A stretch of DNA of 59,261 bases from Stenotrophomonas maltophilia (GCF_900186865.1 NZ_LT906480.1:4945001-5004261); one strand, 5' to 3'; shown: positions 37,470 through 46,988, counted from the stretch's first letter. The notes: a model not told the origin generated them from the sequence alone. Numbers and translations: made by a program.

Positions 37470-39038
37470 TCAGGCTTCGTCGCCGTCGTCGCCGTCGTCG
37501 CCTTCGTTGCCTTCGTCCTCGGCCGTGGCATCAGCATCGGCCAGGCCGCCCAGCAGGGATTGCGCCTGCTCTGACGCCAGCGACTCCACGCCGCGCAGGC
37601 GCCGTTCGATGGTGCGCGTCTTGCGGCTGGCTTCGCCGATGCTGCGGCCGACCGTGGTGATCTGCTTCTCGGCCTTCTCGAGAATGCCGGCGAACTTGCC
37701 GAACTCGCTCTTCACCGCACCCAGCAGGCTCCACACCTCGCTGGAACGCTGCTCGATGGCCAGCGTGCGGAAGCCCATCTGCAGGCTGTTGAGCAGCGCG
37801 GTGACCGTGGTCGGTCCAGCCACCACCACGCGGTGCTCGCGCTGCAACAGGTCGACCAGGCCCGGGCGCCGGATCACTTCGGCATACAGGCCTTCGGTGG
37901 GCAGGAACATCACCGCGAAGTCGGTGGTGTGCGGCGGCGCGATGTACTTGTCGCAGATCGACTTGGCCTGCACGCGCACCGCGCGTTCAAGCTGGATGCC
38001 CTGCAGGCGCACGCCCTCGGCGTCACCCTGTTCCTGCGCGTCGAGCAGGCGCTCGTAGTCCTCGCGCGGGAACTTGGAGTCGATCGGCAGCCACACCGGC
38101 GTGTCGTCACTGCTGCGGCCCGGCAGGCGCACCGCGATATCGACCATCTCGCCACTGTCCGGGCGTACCTTCACTGCCCGCGCGTACTGTTCCTGGGTGA
38201 GCGTCTGTTCGAGGATGTTCTCCAGCTGTACTTCGCCCCAGCTGCCACGGTTCTTGACGTTGGTCAGCACACGCTTGAGATCGCCAACGCCGGTGGCCAG
38301 CTGCTGCATCTCGCCAAGACCGCGCTGCACCTGTTCCAGGCGCTCGGAAACCAGCTTGAAGGAGTTGCCCAGGCGTGTTTCCAGCGTCGACTGCAGCTTT
38401 TCGTCCACGGTGTGGCGCATCTGCTCCAGCTTCTGCGCATTGTCGTTCTGCAGCGCGCGCAGCTGCTCTTCCAGCGTGGCGCGCATCTCGGCGATGCGCT
38501 GTTCGTTGCGCTGGGTCAGTTCCTGCAGGCGCAGGCCAAGGCTTTCGGTAAGGCGCTGCTGCGACTGCGCACCTTCCTCACGACCCTTGCGCGCATCGTC
38601 CACCAGGGTCTGGCGCAGCGCGCCCAGCTGGGTATCGGTCCGCCCGGTGAGTTCCTGCAGCTGCTGGCCGAAGGCGTGGATGCGCGCTTCCTGCTGCTGG
38701 CCGAAGGTTTCCAGCTGGCCGCGCAGTTCCTGCAGGCGCTGCCCCATGAGTGCGGCGCCACGCTGCTGGCTCTCCGCCGCCTCGGCACGCGCCTTGCGGG
38801 CGTCCTCGCCCAGCGCCTCGCGCAGCAGGTCCAGGCGCTGGTCGGTGCGGGTGGACAGATCGGTCAGCGCGCGGGCAAAGCCATCGAGCTGTTCGCGCAG
38901 CTCGCTGCGCCCGGCGCGCGCCTCCTCACGCACCGCCTGTTCGAGGCGGTCGTGCGGCGGGCGGCGCAGCAGGGCGACAAGCTGCAGGATGAGCACGGCC
39001 AATAGAAGGCCGCCAATGAGCAGATATTCGGTTTGCAT
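37470..39038 (-). CDS. rmuC: RmuC, DNA recombination protein
   Basis: A 522-residue RmuC-family protein; in E. coli RmuC limits recombination at inverted repeats, and the family has a predicted endonuclease-like core. An N-terminal membrane segment (residues 5-23), a long coiled coil (about 35-260) and the core (RGSWGEVQLENILEQTLTQEQYA ... LPIDSKFPREDYERLLDA) are visible. The last 20 residues are very acidic (EDEGNEGDDGDDGDEA). The start at 39038 (MQTEYLLIGG) puts the membrane segment at the N terminus. It is divergent from the GST gene, with a 45-bp gap. Confidence 0.92.
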   Translation of the reverse strand: MQTEYLLIGGLLLAVLILQLVALLRRPPHDRLEQAVREEARAGRSELREQLDGFARALTDLSTRTDQRLDLLREALGEDARKARAEAAESQQRGAALMGQRLQELRGQLETFGQQQEARIHAFGQQLQELTGRTDTQLGALRQTLVDDARKGREEGAQSQQRLTESLGLRLQELTQRNEQRIAEMRATLEEQLRALQNDNAQKLEQMRHTVDEKLQSTLETRLGNSFKLVSERLEQVQRGLGEMQQLATGVGDLKRVLTNVKNRGSWGEVQLENILEQTLTQEQYARAVKVRPDSGEMVDIAVRLPGRSSDDTPVWLPIDSKFPREDYERLLDAQEQGDAEGVRLQGIQLERAVRVQAKSICDKYIAPPHTTDFAVMFLPTEGLYAEVIRRPGLVDLLQREHRVVVAGPTTVTALLNSLQMGFRTLAIEQRSSEVWSLLGAVKSEFGKFAGILEKAEKQITTVGRSIGEASRKTRTIERRLRGVESLASEQAQSLLGGLADADATAEDEGNEGDDGDDGDEA

Positions 39039-39083
39039 GGGGCAAGTGTAGGCTGGCGGAGTCTCAGCTGCTGCGCCAGAACC

Positions 39084-39689
39084 ATGCTCGCTCTGTACGG
39101 AAAGCCCACCTCCATCAACGTGCGCAAGGTGCTGTGGCTGTGCGTCGGGCTCGACCTGCCACTTCACCACGAGCCTGCGCCACCCGCGGACCTGCTGGCC
39201 GCACTGAATCCGAACCGGCAGGTACCGGTGCTGCGCGATGGCGACTTCGTGCTGTGGGAGTCCAACAGCATCTGCCGCTACCTGGCCGCCCGCGCCGGCC
39301 GTGACGACCTGCTGCCCGCAGCAGCGCAGGCCCGGGCCCGGGTGGAGCAGTGGATGGACTGGCAGGCCAGCGACCTCAACAGCGCCTGGCGCCATGTGTT
39401 CATGGCGCGCGTGCGCCAGCATCCGGACTACCCGGACGATGCCCGTGCCGAGGCCAGCCTGGCGCAGTGGAACCGGCTGATGGGTGTGCTTGAAGCCCAG
39501 CTGGCCGCCACCGATGCCTACGTGGCGGGCGACACCTTTACCCTCGCCGATATCGTGCTGGGGCTGTCGACCCAGCGCTGGCGCAGCACACCCGGCCACA
39601 AGCCCGCACTGCCACACCTCGCGGCGTGGTTCGAACGCCTGCGCCAGCAGCCCGGTTTCGCCGAACACGTCGACAACGGCGTGGCTTGA
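39084..39689 (+). CDS. Glutathione S-transferase family protein
   Basis: A 201-residue cytosolic GST with an N-terminal thioredoxin-like domain (MLALYGKPTSINVRKVLWL, LNPNRQVPVLRDGDFVLWESNSICRYL with the glutathione-binding ES) and a helical C-terminal domain (FTLADIVLGL). The substrate is unknown. The start at 39084 is supported by homology; the gene is divergent from rmuC and convergent with the oxidoreductase. Confidence 0.9.
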   Translation: MLALYGKPTSINVRKVLWLCVGLDLPLHHEPAPPADLLAALNPNRQVPVLRDGDFVLWESNSICRYLAARAGRDDLLPAAAQARARVEQWMDWQASDLNSAWRHVFMARVRQHPDYPDDARAEASLAQWNRLMGVLEAQLAATDAYVAGDTFTLADIVLGLSTQRWRSTPGHKPALPHLAAWFERLRQQPGFAEHVDNGVA

Positions 39690-39693
39690 GGCA

Positions 39694-39734
39694 GGGGTCA
39701 GATCCCTTTCCCAACGGGAAAGGGATCTGACCCC
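39694..39734. repeat. GGGGTC hairpin family, perfect copy between convergent genes
   Basis: A perfect 19-bp stem (GGGGTCAGATCCCTTTCCC and its complement) around AAC. Unlike the other copies it lacks the central mismatch. It begins 4 bp after the GST stop and probably acts as a transcription end for both genes. Confidence 0.85.
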
Positions 39735-39756
39735 GAGGACGCGGGAACAACCTGCC

Positions 39757-40764
39757 TTACCAGCCTTCCAGCACGATCTTGCCCTTGGCGCGGTGGCTCT
39801 CCAGCAGCGCATGCGCGCGCCGCAGGTTGGCCGCGTCGATGCGCCCGAAATGCTCGCCCAGGGTGGTCTGCAGCACGCCGGCATCGATCAGCTCGGCCAC
39901 CCGGTTCAGCAGGTCGTGCTGGCGCTGCATGTCCGCGGTCTTGTACAGCGGGCGGGTGAACATCGACTCCCAGTGCAGTGACAGTGCCTTGCGCTTGAGC
40001 GCCATCACGTCCACCTGGCCCGGATCGTCGATCAGGCCGAACTGGCCCTGCGGCGCCAGCAGCTCCACGATCTGCGCGTAGTGCTGGTCGGAGTGGGTCA
40101 GGCTGGCCACGTGCTGCACCTCGCTGATGCCCAGCCGTGCCAGTCCCTCGGCCAGCGGCAGGCGGTGGTCGATCACGTGGTGTGCGCCCATCGCATACGC
40201 CCAGTCCTGGGTGTCCGGGCGCGATGCGGTGCCGATCACCGTCAGTTTCGTCAGCTTCCGTGCCAGCTGCACCAGGATCGAACCGACACCGCCAGCAGCA
40301 CCGATCACCAGCAGGGTCTGGCCTTCGCCACCGCCCTCGGGGATGCGCAGGCGGTCGAACAGCAGCTCCCAGGCGGTGATTGCAGTCAGTGGCAGCGCGG
40401 CGGCGGCGGCATCATCGAGGCTGGCCGGCTTGCGGCCGACGCTGCGCTCGTCCACCAGCTGGTACTCGGCATTGCTGCCCGGGCGGTCGATCACGCCGGC
40501 GTAGTAGACCGCGTCGCCAGGCTGGAACAGGGTGACTTCGCTGCCCACCGCGTCGACGATGCCGACCGCGTCCCAGCCCAGCACGCGCGGGCCGTCGGTG
40601 GCCACGCCGCGGCGGACCTTGGTGTCGACCGGGTTCACCGCCACCGCGCGCACCGCCACCCGCAGGTCGCGTGGGCCGGGCTGCGGCAGTTCCAGTTCGA
40701 TATCGATCAGGGCCCGGGTGTCGTCGATCGGCAGGCCGGCGTGGGTGTAGGCAATGGCGCGCAT
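39757..40764 (-). CDS. Zinc-independent quinone oxidoreductase / enoyl reductase-like (MDR family)
   Basis: A 335-residue medium-chain dehydrogenase/reductase of the ZADH/quinone oxidoreductase type that reduces quinones or activated alkenes with NADPH. A GroES-like N-terminal domain (VNPVDTKVRRG, VLGWDAVGIVDAVG) precedes the Rossmann motif GAAGGVGSILVQLA; no zinc-site Cys cluster is seen. The start at 40764 (MRAIAYTHAGLP) is family-typical. It is divergent from the LysR gene (91-bp gap), so LysR control of it is plausible. Confidence 0.88.
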   Translation of the reverse strand: MRAIAYTHAGLPIDDTRALIDIELELPQPGPRDLRVAVRAVAVNPVDTKVRRGVATDGPRVLGWDAVGIVDAVGSEVTLFQPGDAVYYAGVIDRPGSNAEYQLVDERSVGRKPASLDDAAAAALPLTAITAWELLFDRLRIPEGGGEGQTLLVIGAAGGVGSILVQLARKLTKLTVIGTASRPDTQDWAYAMGAHHVIDHRLPLAEGLARLGISEVQHVASLTHSDQHYAQIVELLAPQGQFGLIDDPGQVDVMALKRKALSLHWESMFTRPLYKTADMQRQHDLLNRVAELIDAGVLQTTLGEHFGRIDAANLRRAHALLESHRAKGKIVLEGW

Positions 40765-40855
40765 GGCAGCGGTCCAGTGGGGAAGGAGTGCACAGGTTGC
40801 GCCGCGCACGGTCGCTCAGAAAGGCGCAGAATCGGGCAGCACTTTCACTCCGGTA

Positions 40856-41827
40856 ATGAAGATGATCCGCTTCGGCGACCTGCAGTTGTTCGTCCGCACG
40901 GCCGCACTGGGCAGCTTCTCGCAGGCGGCCCGCGAGGCCGATCTGTTACCCGGCCAGGTCGCTGCTGCCGTGGCGCGGCTGGAACGCGAACTGGACCTGC
41001 GCCTGTTCGTGCGTACCACCCGCAGCCTGCGCCTGACCGGCGAGGGCGCGCTGTACCTGCCGTATGCGCAGGAGGTGCTGGCTACCCTGCGCGAAGGGCG
41101 GGCCCGCGTGCAGGGCGAGGACGCCGAACTGCATGGCACGCTGCAGCTGTCGGCGCCGTCGGACTTCGGTCGCAACCTGCTGCTGCCGTGGCTGACCGCG
41201 TTCCGAGCCGCCCATCCACGGCTGCGCCTGCACCTGCGGCTGTCCGATGAAGTGGCCGACGTGTTCCGCGATCCGGTCGATGTGGCGATCCGCATCGGCC
41301 ACTTCGACGACGCCAACTACGTGGCCCTGCCCCTGCTCGAAGGCAACCGCCGTGTACTCGCGGCGTCGCCCGATTACCTGCAGCGACGGGGCACGCCGGT
41401 GCGCCTGGACGAACTGCGCGAGCACGATTGCCTGGTCTACCAGCTCAGTGGCCGCGCCTACGATCGCTGGTCGTTCGAGGTCGACGGGCGCCGCACCGTG
41501 ATCCCGGTGCGCGGCCCGCTGGTCTGCGACGACGCCGACGTGGTGCGGCGCTGGGCGGTGGCGGGCGAGGGCATCACCTACAAATCCTGGCTGGACCTGC
41601 GCGAAGACGTGCTGGCCGGGCGCCTGCAGCTGCTGCTCGACGGCGTCGGCAGCCACATTCCGCTGCAGCTGGTGTGCCCGCATCGCAAGCAGTTCTCGCC
41701 GGCGGTGCGGCAGCTGCACGCGCAGCTGCGCCAGCACCTGCAACCGCTGCTGTCTGGCATGCCCGATGGACTTCCCCGCCCCCTGTCGCCCACCCCGGTG
41801 CTGGCCGACAATGGCGGCCCCCCGTAA
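40856..41827 (+). CDS. LysR family transcriptional regulator
   Basis: A 323-residue LysR regulator with an N-terminal helix-turn-helix (FGDLQLFVRTAALGSFSQAA...VARLERELDLRLFVRTTRSLRLT) and a substrate-binding domain starting near LHGTLQLSAPSDFGRNLLLPWL. It follows the Ser/Pro-rich tail pattern of its subfamily. Likely targets are the divergent oxidoreductase gene and the LysE exporter gene 14 bp downstream. The start at 40856 gives the usual N terminus; an in-frame ATG at 40754 would overlap the divergent gene. Confidence 0.9.
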   Translation: MKMIRFGDLQLFVRTAALGSFSQAAREADLLPGQVAAAVARLERELDLRLFVRTTRSLRLTGEGALYLPYAQEVLATLREGRARVQGEDAELHGTLQLSAPSDFGRNLLLPWLTAFRAAHPRLRLHLRLSDEVADVFRDPVDVAIRIGHFDDANYVALPLLEGNRRVLAASPDYLQRRGTPVRLDELREHDCLVYQLSGRAYDRWSFEVDGRRTVIPVRGPLVCDDADVVRRWAVAGEGITYKSWLDLREDVLAGRLQLLLDGVGSHIPLQLVCPHRKQFSPAVRQLHAQLRQHLQPLLSGMPDGLPRPLSPTPVLADNGGPP

Positions 41828-41841
41828 GAGAGAACACCGCC

Positions 41842-42471
41842 ATGCCGTGGATGGGCATCCAGGACCTGTGGACGTTTCTGGTCGCCGTGCTGGTGTTTCT
41901 CGCCCTGCCCGGCCCCGGCACCTTCACCCTGCTGACCGCAACCGGCCGTGGCGGCGTGCGCGGCGGCTACACCGCACTGGCCGGACTGCTGGTCGGCGAT
42001 CAGATCCTGATGTGGCTGGCGCTGGCCGGTGTCGCCGCACTGCTGAAGGCCAACCCCTTGGTCTTCCACGCTGTGCAGTACCTGGGTGCGGCCTACCTGG
42101 TATGGGTGGGCATCAGCCTGCTGCGTACGCCGAAGCACGAGGGCGGTGATGCTGGCCCGATCCGCATGCAGCCGGGCCGCTATTTCCAGCAGGCAATCCT
42201 GGTCAGCCTGCTCAATCCGAAGGCGATCCTGTTCTACATGGCCTTCCTGCCGCTGTTCATCGATCCGAAGGCGCACCAGGGCATCGCCACCTTCGCGGCG
42301 CTGGCCGGGATCATCCTGGTGGTCAGCATCGCCTACTGCTCGATGCTGATCGGTGTGGGCAACCTGGCCCGCCGCCGGTTGATCCAGCATCCGCGCATCA
42401 GCGATGCGCTGCGCCGGGTGGCCGGCCTGTTCCTTGTCGGGTTCGGCATCCGGTTGGGGTTGAACGGATGA
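41842..42471 (+). CDS. LysE/RhtB family amino-acid exporter
   Basis: A 209-residue inner-membrane exporter of the LysE/RhtB family with about six hydrophobic segments and the family motif LALPGPGTFTLLTATGRGGVRGG near the N terminus, plus LLNPKAILFYMAFLPLFID in the middle. Substrates are amino acids or derivatives, not readable from sequence. It is 14 bp from lysR and overlaps the next gene by 4 bp (ATGA). Confidence 0.9.
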   Translation: MPWMGIQDLWTFLVAVLVFLALPGPGTFTLLTATGRGGVRGGYTALAGLLVGDQILMWLALAGVAALLKANPLVFHAVQYLGAAYLVWVGISLLRTPKHEGGDAGPIRMQPGRYFQQAILVSLLNPKAILFYMAFLPLFIDPKAHQGIATFAALAGIILVVSIAYCSMLIGVGNLARRRLIQHPRISDALRRVAGLFLVGFGIRLGLNG

Positions 42472-42890
42472 AGGCCTGGCTGGCAACCGCGGTCGCACTA
42501 CTGCTCGCCGGCACCGCCTCTGGCACCACCGTGCAGGACCATCGCTGCCTGAGCGGCGGTCGCAATGACAGCATCCACCTGGAATGGCGCTGGCTGAAAG
42601 ACGGCCGGGCCGATGTGCGCTACGCCGGGCAGCGCGAGCGCCTGCCCCTGCACCGGATCTCGATGGAGACCACGGTGCTGGCCGAAGATCGCCCGTACCA
42701 GTTCGACAGCGTCTGGGAAGAACGCATCGACGGACGCCTCAACGGCCGCTACCTGCTGAGCACGCAGGGTGCCCTGGTGCTGGATCTGCGTTACGAACGC
42801 GCCCGCGATGGCCGCAGCACCACCTTCCACGACGACCCCGAAGCCTGGCAGGAAGACGGCTGCCGCTGGCCCGGCAGGGTGGCTGAGTGA
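42468..42890 (+). CDS. Small secreted protein of unknown function
   Basis: A 140-residue protein with a clear signal peptide (MKAWLATAVALLLAGTASG). The mature part is rich in charged and beta-prone residues and has two Cys (27 and 132) that may form a disulfide joining the ends. I recognise no family. It overlaps both the exporter gene upstream and the SUFU gene downstream by 4 bp, so all are in one transcript. Confidence 0.75.
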   Translation: MKAWLATAVALLLAGTASGTTVQDHRCLSGGRNDSIHLEWRWLKDGRADVRYAGQRERLPLHRISMETTVLAEDRPYQFDSVWEERIDGRLNGRYLLSTQGALVLDLRYERARDGRSTTFHDDPEAWQEDGCRWPGRVAE

Positions 42891-43585
42891 CCACCATCGA
42901 CGACGACACCCTGCTGGAGCGCAGCTGGGAGTATCGGGAGGAGACGCTGTACCGGCGGTTGTTCGGCGATACCGGACCGGGGATCTACCCCCTCGACATG
43001 GATCTGCTGCGCAACGTCTTCAAGCAGGAGCAGATCGACCCGCGCTGGCTGCATGTCGGCGTCAATGCGTGCCCTCCGCACGGTGATCGACGGCACTGGA
43101 TCTATGTCAGCACCGGCCTGTCCAACCCCTGGGAAGGGCGGCACGAAGATGGAGATTCGGGGTGGGGCATCGAACTGATGCTTGAGACCCAGGATGAAGC
43201 GACGTGGGCGCTGACCACCTTGCGCTGGTTCACCGCGTACCACCTGCTGCTGTGCCACTCACGCATGCCCGGCAATCCGTTGGCGCCATGGGACCGGCTG
43301 AAGCTGGGGGGGCCGGTGGATCACGCAGGGAGCATGCTGCGGGCGGCCGTCTTCGTTCCGTCATTGCACTTTCCGGGACCCCAGCAACTGCCATCGGGAC
43401 GATTCGACTTCCTGCAGCTGCTGCCGTTGACCCTGGACGAGCACGCGTTCGGCCGCGCGCATGGCTTCGAAGTGCTGGTGGCCCAGTTGAGAACCCAAGG
43501 TGCGGCGCCGGTGATCGATCCGCAGCGGGTCAGCATCGATCTGGCCCCTGCTCTCGTACTTCAATCGCCTCCGGGCTCGCCTTGA
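42887..43585 (+). CDS. Suppressor-of-fused (SUFU) domain protein
   Basis: A 232-residue cytoplasmic protein that fits the SUFU domain: WIYVSTGLSNPWEG followed by GWGIELMLETQDEATWALTTLRW, then PSLHFPGPQQLPSGRFDFLQLLPLT. In animals SUFU regulates Gli factors; bacterial versions are of unknown role and often resemble immunity proteins of toxin systems. The GTG start at 42887 overlaps the previous stop (GTGA). No toxin gene is seen beside it. The next gene is 166 bp away. Confidence 0.75.
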   Translation: MTTIDDDTLLERSWEYREETLYRRLFGDTGPGIYPLDMDLLRNVFKQEQIDPRWLHVGVNACPPHGDRRHWIYVSTGLSNPWEGRHEDGDSGWGIELMLETQDEATWALTTLRWFTAYHLLLCHSRMPGNPLAPWDRLKLGGPVDHAGSMLRAAVFVPSLHFPGPQQLPSGRFDFLQLLPLTLDEHAFGRAHGFEVLVAQLRTQGAAPVIDPQRVSIDLAPALVLQSPPGSP

Positions 43586-43751
43586 GGGATCGAATCATTT
43601 CGAACCCTGCCAGCATTTGTGCCGATTCCGGCAGCGTGGCCGGGGTGCAACGCGCGCCCCGCCATGCATGACCCCCGTCAGTGGTAATGCTGCGCTGCGT
43701 TCGGTCACACTCGGGAACTTGTCGTTCTTAGTCACCCCTTCCGAGGCCTGC

Positions 43752-45179
43752 ATGTCCCTGTTCCGGCGCAAGTCCCTAGATTCCGTCACCGTCCACGAAG
43801 CCGGCAGGCGTCTGATCCCGACCCTCAGCTGGCCGCACCTGATCGCGCTGGGTATTGGCGCCATCGTCGGTACCGGCATCTACACGCTGATCGGCGTCGG
43901 TGCCAACCTGGCCGGCCCGGCCGTGCTGATCTCCTTCGCCATCGCCGGTGCGGTCTGTGCCTGCGCGGCGCTGTCCTACGCCGAGCTGTCTACGATGATG
44001 CCGGCCGCCGGCAGTGCCTACACCTACAGCTACAGTGCGCTGGGCGAGGTGTTTGCCTGGGTGGTGGGCTGGAGTCTGATCCTGGAGTACTCGCTGGTGG
44101 TGAGTACGGTGGCGGTGGGCTGGTCCGGCTACTTCGTCGGCTTCCTCGAATGGGTCCACACCCAGTTCGGCTGGAACGTGCACCTGCCGGCCTGGCTGGC
44201 GGCCGGCCCGCACGTGGAAGGCGGCATGATCAACCTGCCGGCGATCATCATCACCTGGCTGGTGGCCGGCATGCTGATGGCCGGCACCAAGGAAAGCGCC
44301 ACCCTCAACGCCATCCTGGTGGTGTTCAAGCTGATCGCGCTGGCCATCTTCGTGGCCGTGGCCCTGCCCGCCTTCGACAGCGCCAACCTGCAGCCGTTCA
44401 TGCCGTATGGCTTCGCCAAGTCGATGGGCCCCGATGGCGTCGAGCACGGCGTAATGGCAGCGGCGGCGATCATCTTCTTCGCCTTCTACGGCTTCGATGC
44501 GATCTCCACCGCCGCCGAGGAAACCAAGAACCCGGGCCGCGACCTGTCGATCGGCATCATCGGTTCGATGATCGGCTGCACCATCGTCTACGTGCTGGTG
44601 GCGCTGGCCGCCGTGGGTGCGATGAGCTACGCCGTGTTTGGCCACAGCGCCGAGCCGCTGGCGCTGATCATGCGCCAGCTGGGCCATCCGACCGCGGCGA
44701 TGGTGATCGGCGTGATCGCGATCATCGCCCTGCCGACCGTGCTGCTGGCCTTCCTGTACGGCCAGAGCCGCATCTTCTTCGTGATGAGCCGTGATGGCCT
44801 GCTGCCGCGTGGCCTGTCCAAGGTCAACGCGCGCACCGGCACGCCGGTGGCGACCACGCTGTTCACCGCAGTGGTGGTGTCGGCGCTGGCCGGTGTGGCG
44901 CGCTTGGACGAGATTGCCGCGCTGGCCAACGCCGGTACCCTGGCCGCGTTCACCGCCGTCGGCATCTGCCTGGTGGTGCTGCGCCTGCGCGAGCCGAACC
45001 GCGAGCGCACGTTCCGCACGCCGCTGGCCTTCGTGGTCGGCCCGCTGGCCGCGCTGGGCTGCATCTACCTGTTCCTCAGCCTGCCGCACACCACCCAGCT
45101 GTATTTCCTGCTGTGGAACGTGGCCGGCCTGGTGCTGTACTTCCTGTACAGCCGTCGCCACGCGCTGATCGCGAAATAA
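43752..45179 (+). CDS. APC family amino-acid permease
   Basis: A 475-residue inner-membrane transporter of the amino acid-polyamine-organocation superfamily, cationic-amino-acid-transporter-like branch. The first segment holds the substrate motif LGIGAIVGTGIYTLIGVGAN, and about 12 hydrophobic segments follow, with FAFYGFDAISTAAEETKNPGRD in the middle as in the YfnA/CAT group. The start at 43752 (MSLFRRKSLDSV) is typical. It stands alone, ending at a REP pair. Confidence 0.9.
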   Translation: MSLFRRKSLDSVTVHEAGRRLIPTLSWPHLIALGIGAIVGTGIYTLIGVGANLAGPAVLISFAIAGAVCACAALSYAELSTMMPAAGSAYTYSYSALGEVFAWVVGWSLILEYSLVVSTVAVGWSGYFVGFLEWVHTQFGWNVHLPAWLAAGPHVEGGMINLPAIIITWLVAGMLMAGTKESATLNAILVVFKLIALAIFVAVALPAFDSANLQPFMPYGFAKSMGPDGVEHGVMAAAAIIFFAFYGFDAISTAAEETKNPGRDLSIGIIGSMIGCTIVYVLVALAAVGAMSYAVFGHSAEPLALIMRQLGHPTAAMVIGVIAIIALPTVLLAFLYGQSRIFFVMSRDGLLPRGLSKVNARTGTPVATTLFTAVVVSALAGVARLDEIAALANAGTLAAFTAVGICLVVLRLREPNRERTFRTPLAFVVGPLAALGCIYLFLSLPHTTQLYFLLWNVAGLVLYFLYSRRHALIAK

Positions 45180-45190
45180 CCGGATCGCCG

Positions 45191-45261
45191 GTAGTGCCGG
45201 CCGCTGGCCGGCACCTCACATCCTGTTGATACGGGCAATGCCGGCCAGCGGCCGGCACTAC
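45191..45261. repeat. Inverted pair of GTAG REPs
   Basis: A plus unit (45191-45213) and a minus unit (45239-45261) with the TGCCGGCC core form a larger palindrome between convergent genes. Confidence 0.92.
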
Positions 45262-45271
45262 CGCAGGGCGG

Positions 45272-46513
45272 TCAACCGCCCTGCTTTGCCGCGTAGTCCT
45301 GCGCCTGGCGCATCACCCGCAGCAGGTTGCCGCCCCAGATGCCGGCAATCTGCTGCTCGGTGTAACCCTTGCGCAGCAGCCACGCGGTGATCTTCGGCAG
45401 CTGGCTGACATCGGGCAGGTCGCTCAGGCCGCCGCCGCCATCCCAGTCCAGGCCGATGCCCACGTGCTCGGGGCCGACCACCTTGAGGATGTGCTCGAAG
45501 TGGGCGAAGAAGTCGTCGAGGCTGGCATGGCGCACCGGGTGCTCGTGGTCCAGCACCTGTTCGGCCTTCAGCAGGGCAACCCCCTGCTCAATGCCCATGC
45601 CTTCCCAGCCACCCAGCTGCTTGCTCAGCGCTTCCTCGGCCTGCTTGCGCTCGGGTGTCTTCGCCGTGTCGATCAGGTAGCCGCCATAGGCGTTCACCTG
45701 GATCACGCCGCCGGCCTTGGCCAGCTTGCGCAGGCGCGCGTCATCAAGATTGCGCGGGTGGTCGTAGACCGCCTTGGCTGAGCTGTGCGACAGCACGAAG
45801 GGCACCGGCATCATTGCCAGCAGGTCATCGAACACCGCGTCGGACGCATGCGACTGGTCGATCACGATGCCCAGATTCACCGCCTGCTGCACCAGGCCCT
45901 TGCCGGCCGGGCTCAGGCCTTTCCATTCCGCTCCCTTGGGGTCGGTGGCCGAATCGGCGAACTCGTTGTTGGCGAAGTGCACGGTACTGAGCAGGCGCAG
46001 GCCGGCACGGTGGTAGAACGAGAGCAGGCTGGGGTCTTCCACCAGCGGGCTGGCGTTTTCCATGCTGATGTAGACCACGCGCTTGCCGGCGGCCTTGATC
46101 CGTGCCGCGTCATCGGCGGTCAATGCCAGCGCGAAACGCTCGGGATTGGCGGCCAGCATTTCGCGGATCTCCAGCAGCCGCTGCAGGCCATGGTCACGCT
46201 CGGCGAGGTGCGCGGCTGGGCTGCGGTCGCCCTGATCGGTGTAAATCGCCCAGAAGCCACCGTCCAGCGCGCCCTCGACCATGCGCGGGTAGTCCACCTG
46301 CGAGAGTGCGTTGCGGTCGTGGCGCTGCTCGATGTCGAAGCCGGTCCGGCCGAAATTGGCCGGCGTATCCAGATGGCTGTCGAGTGTGACCAGGCGCTGC
46401 TGCAGGGCCTTGGCGCGGGCCAGTTCCTGTGCGCTGAACTCGATGGCATGAGCCGACAGCGGCGCACACAGCGCCAGGGCAAGCACGACGGACAGGTGGC
46501 GCAACGATGGCAT
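45272..46513 (-). CDS. Membrane dipeptidase (peptidase M19 family), exported
   Basis: A 413-residue zinc dipeptidase of the renal dipeptidase family, probably periplasmic: a signal peptide covers about residues 1-23 (ending SAHA). The first metal site shows as TLDSHLDTP, the bridging Glu as YISMENASPL, and later His residues as IDQSHASDAV and VLSHSSAK. VGIGLDWDGGGGL is family-typical. It hydrolyses dipeptides, including D-containing ones in some members. The gene stands alone. Confidence 0.91.
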   Translation of the reverse strand: MPSLRHLSVVLALALCAPLSAHAIEFSAQELARAKALQQRLVTLDSHLDTPANFGRTGFDIEQRHDRNALSQVDYPRMVEGALDGGFWAIYTDQGDRSPAAHLAERDHGLQRLLEIREMLAANPERFALALTADDAARIKAAGKRVVYISMENASPLVEDPSLLSFYHRAGLRLLSTVHFANNEFADSATDPKGAEWKGLSPAGKGLVQQAVNLGIVIDQSHASDAVFDDLLAMMPVPFVLSHSSAKAVYDHPRNLDDARLRKLAKAGGVIQVNAYGGYLIDTAKTPERKQAEEALSKQLGGWEGMGIEQGVALLKAEQVLDHEHPVRHASLDDFFAHFEHILKVVGPEHVGIGLDWDGGGGLSDLPDVSQLPKITAWLLRKGYTEQQIAGIWGGNLLRVMRQAQDYAAKQGG

Positions 46514-46625
46514 GGGCTCTCACCGGCAATGGGAAGAGCCCGACCATAGCGCTGCAGCCGGCAGATTTGTAGAGTCGGGCCGCGCCATCTGATCAATGGG
46601 GCGCCATTATCTCGAACGCCCAGGG

Positions 46626-46928
46626 TCAGCCTGGCAGGAAGTGCTGCATCAGCTGCAGTTCCTCGATGACCGCCATGTATGGCGCGAATCGCGCATCGCC
46701 TTCAGCGAAGGCCTGTGCCACTGCCTGTGCGCTGGCCAGGTCCTGCCAGTGCGCGATATCGACGAAGCGATCATCACCGTCCATCGGCGAGAACGGCTGG
46801 TAATCGATCAACCCTGGGAACTGGGCGATCACCGCGCGCAGTTGCATGCGCAGTTTGGGCATGTCAGCGCGTGCCTCGGGCTTGACGGTGAACACCGCCA
46901 GTTCAAGGACGGACGTACGTGCGTGCAT
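46626..46928 (-). CDS. Small ABM-like (dimeric alpha/beta barrel) protein
   Basis: A 100-residue protein resembling antibiotic-biosynthesis-monooxygenase-like ferredoxin-fold proteins (VLELAVFTVKPEARADMPKL, then DIAHWQDLASAQAVAQAF). The catalytic role is unproven; many members are stress or haem-related. It lies 60 bp downstream of the WYL regulator on the same strand and is probably its cotranscribed partner or target. Confidence 0.72.
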   Translation of the reverse strand: MHARTSVLELAVFTVKPEARADMPKLRMQLRAVIAQFPGLIDYQPFSPMDGDDRFVDIAHWQDLASAQAVAQAFAEGDARFAPYMAVIEELQLMQHFLPG

Positions 46929-46988
46929 GGGAAGGATTCCGCTGTGGATGAGCGGGCAGTCTGTGCTCCCCCTGCTGCCACCGGGGTG

